This document shows, in pieces, positions 54,180 to 63,053 of a stretch of 64,000 nt of DNA. A program made the translations under genes and the position numbers. This DNA comes from Bacteroidota bacterium. GTDB taxonomy: Bacteria > Bacteroidota > Ignavibacteria > Ignavibacteriales > Ignavibacteriaceae. The DNA is taken from the NCBI GenBank assembly GCA_021815405.1, contig JAKAGV010000001.1, forward strand, positions 248,001 through 312,000. The letters are read 5' to 3'. The stretch's first letter is position 1; the number at the start of each line of letters is the position of its first letter. The notes under the pieces were generated by a model. It worked only from the letters and a program-made list of their open reading frames with translations. It searched no databases and was not told the DNA's origin.

Positions 54180-54515
54180 TTAATCTTTAAAATGATTATC
54201 AAGAATCAGTTCGTATTGAGTAAGCATCGATTTGTAGAGCCATTTTTTCATGAACCAGCTTTTGTTCATTACTTTGGTTAAGTGCTTTACATTTTCTTCA
54301 AGTTGGTATTTCAGCTTTGTTCTTTCTTCTTTGGTTAACTTGATTGCGTCTTCATTGCTGTTAAGTTTATCCAAAAGCGAACTGAAAGTTTTTATCTCTG
54401 AGTAGTATTTATTATCTCCTTGTATTTGTTTTAGAGTTTGGTTGCAGAAGGTCTTTAATATTTTCTTTTCATTTTTATTGAACTCGAAGTTATAGTTTGT
54501 GAACAATTTCTTCAT
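54180..54515 (-). CDS. Hypothetical protein, lysine-rich helical
   Basis: A 111-residue, highly charged and probably helical protein (KEERTKLKYQLEENVKHLTK, SWFMKKWLYKSMLTQYELIL). It overlaps the 3' end of the adenosine deaminase gene by 26 bases on the same strand, so translation is likely coupled. No family is recognised and no signal peptide or metal site is visible. It could be a regulator or partner of the deaminase, but nothing shows this. Confidence 0.55.
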   Translation of the reverse strand: MKKLFTNYNFEFNKNEKKILKTFCNQTLKQIQGDNKYYSEIKTFSSLLDKLNSNEDAIKLTKEERTKLKYQLEENVKHLTKVMNKSWFMKKWLYKSMLTQYELILDNHFKD

Positions 54516-55614
54516 TTTTTCCCGTATAATTTTTGAGTGATAATAATTGGTCCTTCATAGCCTGGAAGCCCGGCTTAATTACGTTGTAAATATAATAGAG
54601 TCTTTCTTTATATGGAATGAAGGCTGACTTCATGGAATTGATGGTAATCTTTTCAACATCATCCATATTAAGATTAAAATACTCGATAGCCGTCATAAAT
54701 TCCTTAGTCATGTTTGTATTGCTCATCAGACGGTCGTCTGTATTGATTGTAACCCTAAATTTCTCTTTGAATAAGATTCCGAACGGATGATTTTCAATTT
54801 TATCTACAGCACCAGTGTGTACGTTGCTTAGCAAGCAGATTTCAAGAGGTATTCTTTTGTCAAGCACGTATTGTGCAAGATCTCCAAAGCCGACAACGTT
54901 ATTATCTTTGTCAAGAATGATATCTTCAACAAGATGAGTAGCATGACCGATGCGATGAGCCCCGCACCACTGAATAGCCTGCCATATTGATTCCTTGCCG
55001 AAAGCTTCTCCGGCATGAATTGTAATATTGAAATTTGCCCGCTGAATAAATTGAAATGCTTCAATATGTTTCTTAGGCGGATAGCCGCCTTCCTCGCCCG
55101 CGAGATCAAAGCCTACAACCCCCTGCGTTCTAAAATTAACGGCAAGTTCGGCAATCTCCAATGTATTTTTCATATTGCGCATACCGCAGAGAATTAGCCC
55201 GTAGCCGACTCCAAAATCTTTCTTGCCTTTTTCGAGTCCTTCAAGAACAGCGGAGACAACATCCTCATTATACAATCCCTTCGCAGTATGGAAGACAGGA
55301 GCGAAGCGAGTTTCAACATAGCAGACGCCGTCATTCTTCATGTCTTCCATCATTTCGTAAGCGGCGCGCTGCAGAGATTCTTTTGTTTGCATAACAGCGC
55401 AGGTATGTTCAAAGCCTTGCAGATACTCAACAAGGTTTCCCTTATTAGCACCGCGATGAAACCACATTGCAAGTTCATCCGGATCTTTGGTAGGGAGTTT
55501 ATTGTACTTTAATTCTTTTGCAAGTTCGATTATAGTTTGAGGTCTCAATCCTCCGTCAAGATGATCATGAAGCAAGACTTTGGGAACCGATTGTATGATT
55601 TGCTCTGTAGTCAA
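54490..55614 (-). CDS. add: Adenosine deaminase
   Basis: A 374-residue amidohydrolase-fold enzyme with VLLHDHLDGGLRPQTIIELA (metal HxH), VVGFDLAGEEGGYPPKKH, ITIHAGEAFGKESIWQAI, RIGHATHLVEDI, LEICLLSNVHTGAV and INTDDRLMSNTNMTKEF. It deaminates adenosine to inosine in purine salvage. The start is a TTG at 55614, with GAGG just upstream; no better ATG lies in frame nearby. Confidence 0.93.
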   Translation of the reverse strand: MTTEQIIQSVPKVLLHDHLDGGLRPQTIIELAKELKYNKLPTKDPDELAMWFHRGANKGNLVEYLQGFEHTCAVMQTKESLQRAAYEMMEDMKNDGVCYVETRFAPVFHTAKGLYNEDVVSAVLEGLEKGKKDFGVGYGLILCGMRNMKNTLEIAELAVNFRTQGVVGFDLAGEEGGYPPKKHIEAFQFIQRANFNITIHAGEAFGKESIWQAIQWCGAHRIGHATHLVEDIILDKDNNVVGFGDLAQYVLDKRIPLEICLLSNVHTGAVDKIENHPFGILFKEKFRVTINTDDRLMSNTNMTKEFMTAIEYFNLNMDDVEKITINSMKSAFIPYKERLYYIYNVIKPGFQAMKDQLLSLKNYTGKNEEIVHKL

Positions 55615-55736
55615 AAAATCCTCGCTTTTATTGGCAAAAATATTCTTTTAGAAATGGAAAAGCAAAGGGCAAAGAGCAGAAAGCAGAGAGCAATGAGTAA
55701 AGCGTGAGAGAAGAGGGAAGTACATACTCGGGAATG

Positions 55737-55791
55737 TGCACTCAGAGTATATTCAGAGCGCATTGAGAGTGCATTCAGAATGTATTCAGAT
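55737..55791. repeat. Five tandem 11-bp repeats
   Basis: Five consecutive 11-base units (TGCACTCAGAG, TATATTCAGAG, CGCATTGAGAG, TGCATTCAGAA, TGTATTCAGAT) share the consensus TGyAyTCAGAG. The period matches about one turn of B-DNA. It lies 120 bases upstream of the deaminase start and 750 bases before the surface-protein gene. Role unknown; it could bind a regulator on one DNA face. Confidence 0.7.
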
Positions 55792-56246
55792 ATATAAATG
55801 GATATAGTTCTTACTGAGCTTATCATTCGAAAATGAAAAGCCAAATTGGATTATTTGTTTAGCCCACAATTCTTAACAACATAAAATTTACCAACTTTTG
55901 CAGTTTACAATGATCCAACTGAATGCTATATGCGAGAAACAGAGTAATTTGAAAATTTTAAAATAATGTTAATTAACGTTAAAAATATTTGTTATTATTT
56001 AAAATTAGAATTATTTTATAGATGAGCTAAAAGAAGTTATTTGCATTTATTGAATTTAGTTTATAATATTTTAAGGGAAATGATTAAAATTGCAAGGATA
56101 AGACAACAAACTTGCTTTATGGTTTGGATACGATAGTCAAATGGGAAGAATTCTTTAATAAATAAAATCACTAAATGATGCTCGAATTTTTGGTTTATTA
56201 CTCTTAAACCGGTCAAATTATTTTTTTGTGAATTTTGAAAATTTTG

Positions 56247-56275
56247 TTGACAAAGGTAAAAATAATATATATTTT
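56247..56275 (+). promoter_or_regulatory. Candidate sigma-70-like promoter for the giant surface-protein gene
   Basis: TTGACA at 56247-56252 is followed after 17 bases by TATTTT (56270-56275), or after 15 by TATATT. If used, the transcript would have a leader of about 265 bases. AT-rich DNA gives such matches often, so this is weak. Confidence 0.25.
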
Positions 56276-56546
56276 TTGAGAGATAAGAAAATCTAAATAC
56301 AGAAAATATAGATTTTAAGGTTGGCTCTGGATTTTGAATAATTAAATTATCATTGGTTGAAGAGAAATATTTGAATTATTTTATACAACTAAAAGAAAGG
56401 GTACATGAAGAATATGATGAGCAGATGTTTACCGCCTTAGGGGGAACTTCCCTAAAACCACAAATCATAACAAAGTTAAATTTGTTATTTGTATCTATAG
56501 AATTCTATCACTTAAATAATTTCTAAATATATTTTTAGGAGAAAAT

Positions 56547-59500
56547 ATGATCCTTAAAAATTTACTCAAAACTTTGCTAGCGCTTGCCGTGTTTACTATC
56601 TTGGTAAGTTCGGCAACGTTTGCACAATTATCGACAGTATATGTTGACGTTACGAATGGATCGGATACATATACTGGCGCTAATGCAATAAACAATCCGG
56701 CAGGTTCGGGCCCTAAAGCCACGATAGATGCTGGTCTGAAAGCATTAGCTAATAATGGTACTCTAGTGATTATGGCGGGTACTTATGACGGAGTCGATGG
56801 GAACAATACTGCTGTAACAATCAATACTACCAACTATCCAAATTTAAAAGCTGGTGGTAGCCTAACTATTCAATTACAGAGCCTTAACTCCAATAGTGTT
56901 ATTAACCTAGCAACTGGAGGAACCTTTACTTATGACATTCCAAATGGAACTTTGAATGTTACTTCTGGTTCAGGTGCTGAATCGTTGACTTTGCCTTCTG
57001 GTATAACATTAGGCAGTCTTACAGATACCTCAACTGTCAATATTTCTAATTCTAACTATGTCCAAATTCCAAGTGGATCAACTATAACATTATACAATTC
57101 ATCAATGTTTAGTGCTCAAGCACCAAAAAGCGGAGCTAATATTTCGTTGTCATATATCGGCGCTGCTACTTTTACGGGTTCATTTACTGCCGGTGCTGAA
57201 TCTAATTACGGAAGTTATGGAACCGGGACAATCACGGTTAATGATCCTAAAGGTTCAATAACATTCCCAAATACAATTACATCTGTCGCTGGTTTTACAT
57301 TAACGAGCGGCAATGCTACTTTTAGTGGTGCTGTTACATTAGCTGACAACATTACTGTAGCAAGTGGTAATGCTACATTTAATAATACGGTTTCATTAGG
57401 TACCAATGATATATTTAATAATGGAAATGGTGCTATTACATTTAACAGCGGAGTAAATTTCAGTATTACAACTGGAAGCGCTGATGCGAATTTAGGTAGA
57501 GTTGTTAATGCTAGCACGGGTTCAATTACTTTTAGCGGAACCGCAACATGGAATGGGACCTTTGGTGCTACAAATACTTATGCAAACTATGTTATAGATA
57601 ACCAAAGTACTGGTGCTATAGCTTTTAATTCCAATTTAAGTTTTGTTTCACCTAACAGTGCTGGATTTGTCGCTACATTAACTGCGAATAACGGAGGCGG
57701 TGGAACATTAACCTTAGGTACAATCGGATATACTACTCCTAGTACTAGTAACATTGTACTGAACGTACAAAGTACTGCAGCAAATGGACATCTTAATTTA
57801 GCCGGAGGATCAATAACAGGTTTCTTAACAAATGTTGATACAACAACTGTTAATGGTGCTTTATCTTTAGCTGGTGTTCTTACAAACAGTAAACTAATGA
57901 CATTAGGTGTTAATACTTTAACACTTAGTGGCAACAATGCAAATGCAACCAACGGTGGAACTATTACTGCGACTACTGGTGGACTATTAGTAACGGCAAG
58001 CGGTGCAAATTCATTTGATGGTGGTACGCTTTCAAATTTAACTATTAACGGTGGAGGTACAACTTCAATTTTGGGTGCTGCAGTTGATTCTAATTTGACT
58101 GTAACAAAAGGAACTTTAACCGTTAGTGCTAATCTTACATCGAATGGTACAACTACACTTAATGGCGGTACAGTTAATGTAGGCGCTTTTACTTTTCAGA
58201 CTTTGAACTATCAACAAAGCTCTGGAACATTTTCTTTAGCAGCAAGTGCATCCTCAATTCTAAATGTTCTTGGTAATTTCAGTAATACAGCAGGTGCAAA
58301 TACGTTTACTGCTGGAACTGGCTCATTAGTTGAATTTACAGGTGCGACTGCTCAGACTTTTGCAGGCGGTCCTTTAATTACCGTAAGCAATTTAACTTTT
58401 AATAATACAAAAGGTATTATAACAGTTTCTCAATCAGTTAGAGCAACTGGATTGGTTACAATTGCTGCAAAAACTAATGTAGCTCTTAGTACATTAAATA
58501 TAATTCTTTTTGCCAATAATGCTGGTATCAGCAACCTCGGTTCCTATACAGCAACCGGCGGAGGCGGCGTTATATTTGGTGGTGTTAATACGATTACAGG
58601 TGCAGTTGCTAATTATACAGGTCAAACACTTTCGGGAACCGGTTCTTTCTCTAACATCACTGTTGATGTTGGCACTAGTAACTTTATTACAACGCCCGGT
58701 GGAAATAATGTTACATTTAACGGTGTTTTGTATTTAAGAAGCGGTGATCTGCAGATTACCTCTGGTGATTTCGGTCCAACAGGGACATCTGCTTTAATTA
58801 ATCGCGATATCTCCACGGGATCTGGAAGTGCTAATGGTATCGTATTGAATGGTGGTACATTTAATACGAATAAGCCTACTGTATATGACTTAACATATTC
58901 AGGTAGTTTAACGACACCTACATCAGTAGCAGTTGGAACTACAGAATTCTCTGCTGCATATGTACGTAATTTAACTATCTCTACTTCGGAAGCAACAGCA
59001 ACTAATTTGTTAACTTTAACTTCTGCAAGTACAGTTACAATAAATGGAAATTTAACTCTAACAACTCCAACTTCAGGTTATAATGAATTTGATTTACCTG
59101 CACAAGTTGATACTGTGTATGGAACATTATACGTTCAATCAGGAACAGTATTGGGAGGCGGCGCTGCTGCAGATTCAATATTTTTACCTGGAAGTGGATT
59201 GACCCATGTAGTTGCAGGAAAAGTAAGCAACCTTGGTGTATTAACTGTTACCGGCTCGGGTTCCGCATTGAACGGATCGACTGTGAAAGCTGATGCAGCA
59301 ACAATTGTAACAGGTTATGCTTTTGAACCAGCAGCTAATAGTTCCAGTTTTAACTCTGCTAATTTGAAAACAGTTGGAAACATTACTGTACAAGGAAGCA
59401 GTTCTGCAACTGGTGCAAGCGCTACTATAACAATGAATGATACTACTGCAACTTTAGGTAATTTATCAGTTGGAAATGGCGGCAACGCACCAACAGTGAA

Positions 59501-62500
59501 CTTTACTTTAAGTGGAAAAACTTCGCCGGCGCAAACAGGTAATATTATGCTAACTAATGGTAATCTTACCTATACAAGAGTCAACGATATGGTTCTCGGT
59601 GGAGGCGTAACCTTAACTGCCGGTACATTAACTCTGGGTTCTAATTTATCTGTAACTGGTGCTACCGCACAAGCAAAAGGCAATATCAACACCCAAAGCT
59701 ACACGTACACCCAGTTAGGTGGTCAAAACTATACTAGAACCAATAGCGGTACTTTTGCAGGTACATTGATCTTAGATGCTACTAATGGTAATATTAGTGT
59801 GATACCTGGTGCATCATTTGTTGTCCCAAATTTGCAGTCCATTGGTACAGCGAATGGTGTAAGTGCTGGAAAGATGACTGTCAGCAATTCATTACTATTG
59901 GATAATGCTTCTACATTTGCTGAGTCAGATACTTTATTTGTTTCTGGTAATACAGTATCTGTAACAAATGACTTTGGCGGTTTTACCGGTGCATTAGATT
60001 TAATGGGTTCTGCTGCTACAGCAACATTCGGCAATGATTACACTATTCCGACTTTGGTTGTTAACTCTACAGGAACTGTAACTATTGCTTCAGATAAGAG
60101 TACAGCGCGTACAATTACGGTTAACACTGCGTTTAACAACGTTGCTGGAACTTTAGCTCTTGGTATTAACAATTTAGTAATTACAAATCCTGCAACATTT
60201 ACTTATAAAGCTGGTGCAATTACCCAGGGCACAGGTATGCTTACATGGAACACCGGTGGTGCATTCACTCTTGCAGCTACAGGTTTTTCAATTGATAATT
60301 TAACTGTAAGTACTGCAGTTAATGTTGGTACAAGTGCATTTTCGGTAAATAAAAACTTAATATTAAGTGCAGGAATCACTACTAGTGCTGATGGTAAGCT
60401 TACACTTGGTGATGGTATACAATTAACAAGAACAGCAAATGCTGCTACATTATCAAATATACCGACCTTTGCAGGAAAAACTAATGTAACTTATAATACA
60501 TACACTGGTGCTGTTGATATTACTACAGGTAATGAACTGCCTACCTCTGCGACTAATCTTAATAATCTTACAGTTTCAGCAGGTGCAAATCATGTAGTAT
60601 TAGCTTCGGCAATAACTGTTAATGGAACGTTAACATTGGCTAATTTATTAGATAATACTAATAAGGCTATTACAATGGCAAACGCTTCTACACTTGTTTT
60701 ACAAATTACTGGAACTTCAGCTTTGAGCAAAGATCTTGTCAAAGCAGGTTCTATGTCATTAGTTTATGATGGTGCAACATCTACATCAACAAGAGAACTC
60801 GGTGCATTGCCCCATCCCACATACACTGGAGCCATAACTGTTAAATCAGCAACTGTTCAGTTAGACGGTGATTTAACAACCAGCGGAGTATTCACTTTAT
60901 CTGGCGGCAGCTTTGATATGAATGGTAACAATCTATCATTTGCAAACGATGTTATATTTACTTCTGCTAGTAGTGCTATTGTGAACAGCGGCGCAGCCAA
61001 AGCGTTAAGCTTTACAGGAAATGCAAATACTGCATTAACTCTACAAAACAATTGGGCTGTCCCTGCTACAATTAACTTTACCTTAAATAAAACTAATGGT
61101 AAAAATATGGTTACTTTTAGCGGCGGTAATCTTTCGTTTGTCAATCCAAGTGCTACAGGCCCGAATCTCTTCTTTGTTAATGGATTACTTGTAGCGGCAG
61201 GAAACCAAACAGTAACCTTAGTTCAAAATAATAGTGGCAACGGGCAGGCTGCAATTCAAGGTTATGATAGAACCGGTGTAACCGGAACTAACATGAGCCA
61301 AATTGTTGGAAAAGTGATTAAGAATGTTGTAGCAGGTGCTAATGGAGTTGGAAGATATGAATTCCCTGTTGGCTCAGATACAGCATATATGCCGGCAGCA
61401 TTTACATTCCCTTCTAATCCAGTATACGGCTTTAATCTTGCTGTTGCTGCAGTTGATACTACTCCTGCGGGAACAAATGGATTGAGCGCCTTAAATCTTG
61501 CTTATCCTAACTTCTACTGGTTAATAAGTTCGGATGTTAACCTTGGAACAGCAATAACATTCAATCTTGAATTAACTGCTCAAGGTTTCGCTAATTTCAG
61601 TAACATAGCAGATCTGAAAATAATCAGAAGAGTAGATGGCGATACAACTGCTAACCAGTGGGTATTGCAAGGTAGTAATTATGATAATTATTTAGTCGGC
61701 AGCACTCCTACCGTAGATAACACTGGTTCAACCGGTGGAATTAATCCTGCAGGTGCCAGATTTACATATGGATTAAAGGTTGTTGCTCCTACTGCGTTTA
61801 CAGTTTCTGGAAAAGTTACTTACGGAAACGGTGCAACTGGAGTAAAGAATGTAATAGTTACATTAAACCCAGGCGGTATGACAGCAACTACAGATACAAC
61901 TGGTGCATATTCAATTGCTAATGTACCAAATGGTACTTATACAGTTGCAGCTACTTCAAGCAATGCTTGGTTAGGCGCAAATGCTACCGATGCATTACTT
62001 GCATCTAATTATTACAATGGTACTCAAACTTTAACAACAATACAGCAACTAGCTGCTGATGTGAATGTCAGCGGTTCTGTTAACAATACAGATGCTTTAT
62101 TAATAGTAAGAAGATTTGCAGGATTAGATAATTCATTTGCTGCAGGCAACTGGGTATTCACTACTGCGAACTTAACTGTTAATGGTGCTAATGCAACTGC
62201 TAACTTATCAGGATTAGTTGCCGGTGATGTTAATGCATCAGATGATCTGAGCACGCTGAAACGTTCAAGCACAGTTAGCGTAGTTTCAGAGGGTCAATTA
62301 AAAGTAAATGGAAAAGATGCGATTGAAATTCCTGTGGAAGCAGGAAGTAATATGAGCCTTGGAGCGATAAGCTTAAGGTTAACATATCCTACAAACCTTG
62401 TTACATTCGAAGGTGCAACTTCGGGTGCAAGCGTAATTGCAAATGATCAAAACGGGCACATTACAATTGCATGGGCTGATCTATCAGGCGGCAAGAATCC

Positions 62501-62957
62501 GTTTAACGTAAAAGCAGGCGAAAGCTTAGTTACGTTGAAATTTAAGCCTACAGCCGAATTCAAGACTGGTACTCAGTTCAGTTTAAGTGTGGACAATGAT
62601 GCTAGTGAATTTGCAAAAGAGGATGGCAGTGTTTTAAGCAGCGCTTCTATAAAAGTTCCTTCTGTTGAAGCCACTGTTCCTACACAGTTTGCTCTTAAAC
62701 AAAACTATCCAAACCCATTTAATCCATCTACAACAATAGAATACGATCTGCCTGCTAATGGTATGGTCAGACTCGTTATCTATAATGTACTAGGTCAAGA
62801 AGTAGCTACACTAGTTAACCAAATGGAAAATGCAGGCTCATACAAGATAGTATGGAACGCAGATAATTTGGCTAGCGGAATGTATATCTACAGAATGACA
62901 GTAGAATCTGGAAGCCAGAAATTCACTCAAGTCCACAGAATGATGCTTCTAAAGTAA
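56547..62957 (+). CDS. Giant T9SS-sorted surface protein with beta-helix, dockerin-like and cohesin-like parts
   Basis: A 2136-residue protein. A signal peptide (LALAVFTILVSSATFAQ) leads to VYVDVTNGSDTYTG, a common start of right-handed beta-helix domains. Residues about 100-1680 are low-charge Gly/Thr/Asn/Ser/Ala-rich repeats with many GTLTLS- and NLTV-type strands. About 1752-1830 is a carboxypeptidase-regulatory-like fold (SGKVTYGNGATGVKNV). About 1834-1900 is dockerin-like (ADVNVSGSVNNTDALLIVRR, then GDVNASDD). About 1918-2035 is cohesin-like, and 2041-2136 is the T9SS domain (QNYPNPFNPSTTIEYDLP). It is likely a surface fibre or scaffold-bound protein. AGGAG precedes the ATG by six bases. 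Confidence 0.82.
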   Translation: MILKNLLKTLLALAVFTILVSSATFAQLSTVYVDVTNGSDTYTGANAINNPAGSGPKATIDAGLKALANNGTLVIMAGTYDGVDGNNTAVTINTTNYPNLKAGGSLTIQLQSLNSNSVINLATGGTFTYDIPNGTLNVTSGSGAESLTLPSGITLGSLTDTSTVNISNSNYVQIPSGSTITLYNSSMFSAQAPKSGANISLSYIGAATFTGSFTAGAESNYGSYGTGTITVNDPKGSITFPNTITSVAGFTLTSGNATFSGAVTLADNITVASGNATFNNTVSLGTNDIFNNGNGAITFNSGVNFSITTGSADANLGRVVNASTGSITFSGTATWNGTFGATNTYANYVIDNQSTGAIAFNSNLSFVSPNSAGFVATLTANNGGGGTLTLGTIGYTTPSTSNIVLNVQSTAANGHLNLAGGSITGFLTNVDTTTVNGALSLAGVLTNSKLMTLGVNTLTLSGNNANATNGGTITATTGGLLVTASGANSFDGGTLSNLTINGGGTTSILGAAVDSNLTVTKGTLTVSANLTSNGTTTLNGGTVNVGAFTFQTLNYQQSSGTFSLAASASSILNVLGNFSNTAGANTFTAGTGSLVEFTGATAQTFAGGPLITVSNLTFNNTKGIITVSQSVRATGLVTIAAKTNVALSTLNIILFANNAGISNLGSYTATGGGGVIFGGVNTITGAVANYTGQTLSGTGSFSNITVDVGTSNFITTPGGNNVTFNGVLYLRSGDLQITSGDFGPTGTSALINRDISTGSGSANGIVLNGGTFNTNKPTVYDLTYSGSLTTPTSVAVGTTEFSAAYVRNLTISTSEATATNLLTLTSASTVTINGNLTLTTPTSGYNEFDLPAQVDTVYGTLYVQSGTVLGGGAAADSIFLPGSGLTHVVAGKVSNLGVLTVTGSGSALNGSTVKADAATIVTGYAFEPAANSSSFNSANLKTVGNITVQGSSSATGASATITMNDTTATLGNLSVGNGGNAPTVNFTLSGKTSPAQTGNIMLTNGNLTYTRVNDMVLGGGVTLTAGTLTLGSNLSVTGATAQAKGNINTQSYTYTQLGGQNYTRTNSGTFAGTLILDATNGNISVIPGASFVVPNLQSIGTANGVSAGKMTVSNSLLLDNASTFAESDTLFVSGNTVSVTNDFGGFTGALDLMGSAATATFGNDYTIPTLVVNSTGTVTIASDKSTARTITVNTAFNNVAGTLALGINNLVITNPATFTYKAGAITQGTGMLTWNTGGAFTLAATGFSIDNLTVSTAVNVGTSAFSVNKNLILSAGITTSADGKLTLGDGIQLTRTANAATLSNIPTFAGKTNVTYNTYTGAVDITTGNELPTSATNLNNLTVSAGANHVVLASAITVNGTLTLANLLDNTNKAITMANASTLVLQITGTSALSKDLVKAGSMSLVYDGATSTSTRELGALPHPTYTGAITVKSATVQLDGDLTTSGVFTLSGGSFDMNGNNLSFANDVIFTSASSAIVNSGAAKALSFTGNANTALTLQNNWAVPATINFTLNKTNGKNMVTFSGGNLSFVNPSATGPNLFFVNGLLVAAGNQTVTLVQNNSGNGQAAIQGYDRTGVTGTNMSQIVGKVIKNVVAGANGVGRYEFPVGSDTAYMPAAFTFPSNPVYGFNLAVAAVDTTPAGTNGLSALNLAYPNFYWLISSDVNLGTAITFNLELTAQGFANFSNIADLKIIRRVDGDTTANQWVLQGSNYDNYLVGSTPTVDNTGSTGGINPAGARFTYGLKVVAPTAFTVSGKVTYGNGATGVKNVIVTLNPGGMTATTDTTGAYSIANVPNGTYTVAATSSNAWLGANATDALLASNYYNGTQTLTTIQQLAADVNVSGSVNNTDALLIVRRFAGLDNSFAAGNWVFTTANLTVNGANATANLSGLVAGDVNASDDLSTLKRSSTVSVVSEGQLKVNGKDAIEIPVEAGSNMSLGAISLRLTYPTNLVTFEGATSGASVIANDQNGHITIAWADLSGGKNPFNVKAGESLVTLKFKPTAEFKTGTQFSLSVDNDASEFAKEDGSVLSSASIKVPSVEATVPTQFALKQNYPNPFNPSTTIEYDLPANGMVRLVIYNVLGQEVATLVNQMENAGSYKIVWNADNLASGMYIYRMTVESGSQKFTQVHRMMLLK

Positions 62958-62994
62958 AGAGCCTTATAGGAGGGGTCTTTATTTAAAACTTCAT

Positions 62995-63028
62995 AGGATC
63001 CCGGCAAAAGCCGGGATCCTTATTTAAA
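62995..63028 (+). terminator. Intrinsic terminator after the giant surface-protein gene
   Basis: Perfect 11-base arms AGGATCCCGGC (62995-63005) and GCCGGGATCCT (63010-63020) with an AAAA loop, then TATTTAAATT. It is 38 bases after the stop and 26 bases before the next start. Transcription of the cohesin gene may thus be separate or by read-through. Confidence 0.85.
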
Positions 63029-63053
63029 TTCTAAATATGAGTGAAGGATACTT

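Larger units (their letters stand above)
55615..56546. other. Long gene-free region (about 930 bases)
   Basis: No convincing gene is present; short frames such as that at 56081 end after fewer than 25 codons. It starts with a purine-rich stretch (AGCAAAGGGCAAAGAGC-type words, 55660-55705) like the complement of 11494-11535, then the 11-bp tandem repeat (55737-55791). The rest is AT-rich. It includes a short inverted repeat TTAGGGggaacTTCCCTAA near 56437 and a candidate promoter at 56247. The leader of the giant surface protein gene ends with AGGAG six bases before its ATG. Confidence 0.6.

Noticed and set aside
55611-55844. A 77-codon minus-strand open frame upstream of add
   Set aside because: It is built from the purine-rich words and the 11-bp tandem repeats, so it is a by-product of low-complexity DNA.
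57215-62272. Several minus-strand open frames inside the giant surface-protein gene
   Set aside because: The repetitive, low-charge coding sequence leaves the opposite strand open; the products are Val/Leu/Pro-rich without domains.
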